This document shows, piece after piece, positions 62,046 through 64,000 of a stretch of DNA of 64,000 nucleotides (the first letter of the stretch is position 1; the number at the start of each line of letters is the position of its first letter). Where the stretch lies: contig NC_057319.1 of assembly GCF_000687475.1 (NCBI RefSeq), forward strand, positions 682,001 to 746,000, in the 5' to 3' direction. The notes beneath the pieces were generated by a model. That model was not told where the DNA came from. It did no database searches and worked only from the letters and a program-made list of their open reading frames with translations. Position numbers and translations under genes: made by a program. Origin of the DNA: Ustilaginoidea virens. Its lineage: Eukaryota > Ascomycota > Sordariomycetes > Hypocreales > Clavicipitaceae.

Positions 62046-62766
62046 TGTTAAAATCCTATAGTAGCCTACTAGGCTGCTGGCCTAATGCCCTACTGGCCTA
62101 CTAACCTTCTGACCATTATACCGCCTCTTGGACTTACGGTAGTCTTACCAACCTTAGGCCTTTGCCTTTTACCTTAGGATTTTCAGTGGATTATTTACTG
62201 TATATCAAGTAAGGTAGGCCTTATTAAAAAAGGTGTGGCATTGCTAAATTAGCGTGGTAGGCCTACTAGTGTGGTGGCTAGTCCACTAGTGTGGTGGGTA
62301 GTCACTAGCGTGGTGGTTAGTCACTAGCGTGGTGGCTAATTACTAGTGCGGTGGTTAGGGTGGTTGGAAAGGCTGGATATAGTGGGGCTGCTGACGTATT
62401 ATATACGTGGCATAGCAAGCATTACGGGGAGCTTTCTTACTGGCTACCTTAGATGCCTGGGCCCACCCCTCCTTCGTGTATATATAGGATAGCTTTTCCC
62501 CTTCTTTCTAGATAGTAGAAGGGCAGCACAATCGAGTCTGTTAATGCACTATATGCCTCTTAACTTCTTACCTTCCCTGCGTTTTCTGGTTATCTTATAT
62601 TTGCCTTGCCTTTACACTTGCCTTGCTTTATAGCACTTGTATAGTCTTAGGACTTGGTGAAAAATCTAGTATTATACTAAGATTAGTTCACAGGTCGCAG
62701 ACAGTCTTGTGCCATCTAGCTAGCTAGTAAGGCTCTGCTTTTATAGTAACCTTGAGAATTGCAATA
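62046..62766 (+). repeat. 3-prime LTR of element A
   Basis: 721 bp, identical to the 5-prime LTR except at two positions. It is followed by the target duplication TTGAA. Confidence 0.93.
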
Positions 62767-63303
62767 TTGAAAATAATGAAAAACCGCAAAAATAGCGAAA
62801 AAACCGACGAAAAGTCGGTCTGCCCAACCGTGCCCAGTCTGTGCCCAATATCCTACCCAATGCCTACCCAACCAAGCCCAGTGGCTTGTAGCGGTGTGCC
62901 GGATGCCCTATAACAGCCTGCCGTACGGGCCGGAAGCCCTATATCAGTGTGCCGTACGGGCCGGAAGCCCTATACCGGTGTGCCGTAAAGGCGCGGTGTA
63001 GCGGGTGACTGTATATAGAAGGCCGAAAGTGCTGATTATTAGCAAGGTTTGCCCATTTGGTAATCCCGTAGAAATGCGCCGCCTGTTGTGGGCCCTGTGG
63101 CCCGCTGTGACCGGCCGCTGTGGCCGGCTGTAGGGCGCTGTGCCGGTGCCGTAACCGGCGCTGTGGCCCACTGTAATCGGCGTTGTGGGGCGCTGTGCCC
63201 CACCGTAGCGCCTGGTATAGCCACCGCAATATCTCAACGTAGAGACGTCGTACGGTAGCGAGGCCAGTACCAAAATACAGCTAAAAAGGCGCTGATTTCA
63301 ACA
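62767..63303 (-). repeat. LTR of Copia family B, copy 2, right part
   Basis: It resumes the B LTR after element A and ends GATTTCAACA. It carries an extra unit of the CCGGAAGCCCTATA-type subrepeat at about 62,930-62,985 not present in copy 1. Confidence 0.85.
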
Positions 63304-64000
63304 CCCCCTCTGATTAGCAATATGGCTAATCCTAGCGTTAGAATAAAAGAAAGAAACCCTGTAAAAAATCAGAAAAAAAAGATGATGATGCTATAGGGAT
63401 TGCAGCCCTAATAGCTGCCGAAATATGGGGAATTTCGGGCTTGGAAGTGGTTTGGTGAGTCCATCCGCAGGCATATCTGTCGTGGGTAAATAAGATATTT
63501 TTACCAGGCCACCGTGGGCCTTCTTATGTATATACCGGAATTTAAGCAAGGTATGCTTAGTGCGGGCATGCTGATTTGGGTCATTTGCATTAGAAATAGA
63601 CCTTTAGTTATCGCAGTATAGTGGTATTGGGCGTTGAATATCGACCTGGATTTCTTTAAATAAATTAGATATCCACTCTACTTCGCGAATTGCCTTAAGT
63701 ATTGCATCAGACTCGGCTTCAAGCGTTGATAAAACCACAGTCGAAGACCGTTTTGACCTCCAGCTAATAGGCCCACCATTCAAGGTAGTAAGATAACCAC
63801 TAGTGGACTTAGAAGTCAGCCGGCATCCAGTAAAATCGCTGTTAGAAAATGCAGCTAATACTACGGTAGCTTTAGCGGCTCGGTAATAAATGGCTGTATT
63901 TGCCGTACCAGCTAAGTAGCGAAAAGCGCCCTTAGCAGCATTAAGCTGTGTAGTGGAAGCCTATTGCATATATCGTGATAGGTATTGCGTTGGAAAGGCA
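63304..64000 (-). mobile_element. Copia family B internal fragment, right-hand copy, cut by the window end
   Basis: Minus-strand RNase H and polyprotein C terminus, near-identical to 55,972-56,680 but with fewer stops (for example CATCAGACTCGG here where the left copy has TATTAGATTTGG). It continues beyond the window. Confidence 0.82.

Larger units (their letters stand above)
57906..62766 (+). mobile_element. Copia element A, young and internally deleted
   Basis: A 4,861-bp LTR retrotransposon inserted in an LTR of family B. The flanking 5-bp duplication is TTGAA (57,901-57,905 and 62,767-62,771), and the uninterrupted target is visible in B copy 1. Parts in order: 5-prime LTR, primer-binding site, leader with short repeats, gag-like frame, an amber codon, a pre-integrase fragment, reverse transcriptase-RNase H, purine tract, 3-prime LTR. 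The LTRs differ at two positions (58,213 and 62,451), both G/A transitions. Integrase core and the first half of reverse transcriptase are missing, so it cannot move on its own. Confidence 0.93.

Overview
The window is filamentous-fungal (Pezizomycotina) nuclear DNA. The reasons are short GT-AG introns with CTAAC/CTCAC-type branch sites, a Zn2Cys6 regulator, a large nonribosomal peptide synthetase (NRPS), a WSC-domain cell-wall sensor, and an AT-rich block of retrotransposons that looks mutated by repeat-induced point mutation (RIP). Gene content would suit a Sordariomycete, possibly Hypocreales, but nothing here proves that.

Bases 1-49,357 are GC-rich host sequence. The left half (1.8-23.9 kb) looks like a secondary-metabolite locus: a Zn2Cys6 transcription factor (+), an UNC-93-type MFS transporter (+), an OrdA-like cytochrome P450 (-), a cytoplasmic-type GH32 beta-fructosidase (-) and an NRPS (-). 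The NRPS reads T*-C-A-T-E-C-(dC)-(dA)-T. Its first carrier lacks the phosphopantetheine serine, it has one complete adenylation domain and no release domain, and an apparent one-base frameshift lies in the second condensation domain. It is either decaying, misassembled in one place, or a very unusual enzyme. Next come a long gene-poor stretch full of homopolymer tracts, a small secreted cysteine-rich protein (effector-like, 111 aa), a secreted purple acid phosphatase, a sterol-desaturase-family membrane hydroxylase and an NAD(P)-binding epimerase-like protein.

The right half of the GC-rich part holds an alpha-glucoside utilisation pair transcribed divergently: a seven-exon GH13 alpha-glucosidase (isomaltase-like; catalytic residues D215/E272/D348) and an alpha-glucoside permease. 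A WSC-domain membrane sensor with a three-codon overlapping upstream ORF follows.

At about 49.36 kb composition changes abruptly. From 49.46 to 55.25 kb lies a wrecked Ty3/Gypsy-type element on the minus strand. From 55.25 kb to the end are Copia elements in a nested arrangement. A minus-strand Copia family (B) supplies two LTRs and two reverse transcriptase/RNase H remnants. One B LTR is split by a young Copia element (A, 57,906-62,766) with 721-bp LTRs that differ at two positions and 5-bp target duplications. A has a primer-binding site matching the anticodon arm of initiator tRNA-Met, and one gag-pol frame broken by a single amber codon. It lacks integrase and most of the upstream half of reverse transcriptase, so it must have moved with help in trans. 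All exon coordinates were derived by hand from splice signals and reading frame, without transcript evidence.
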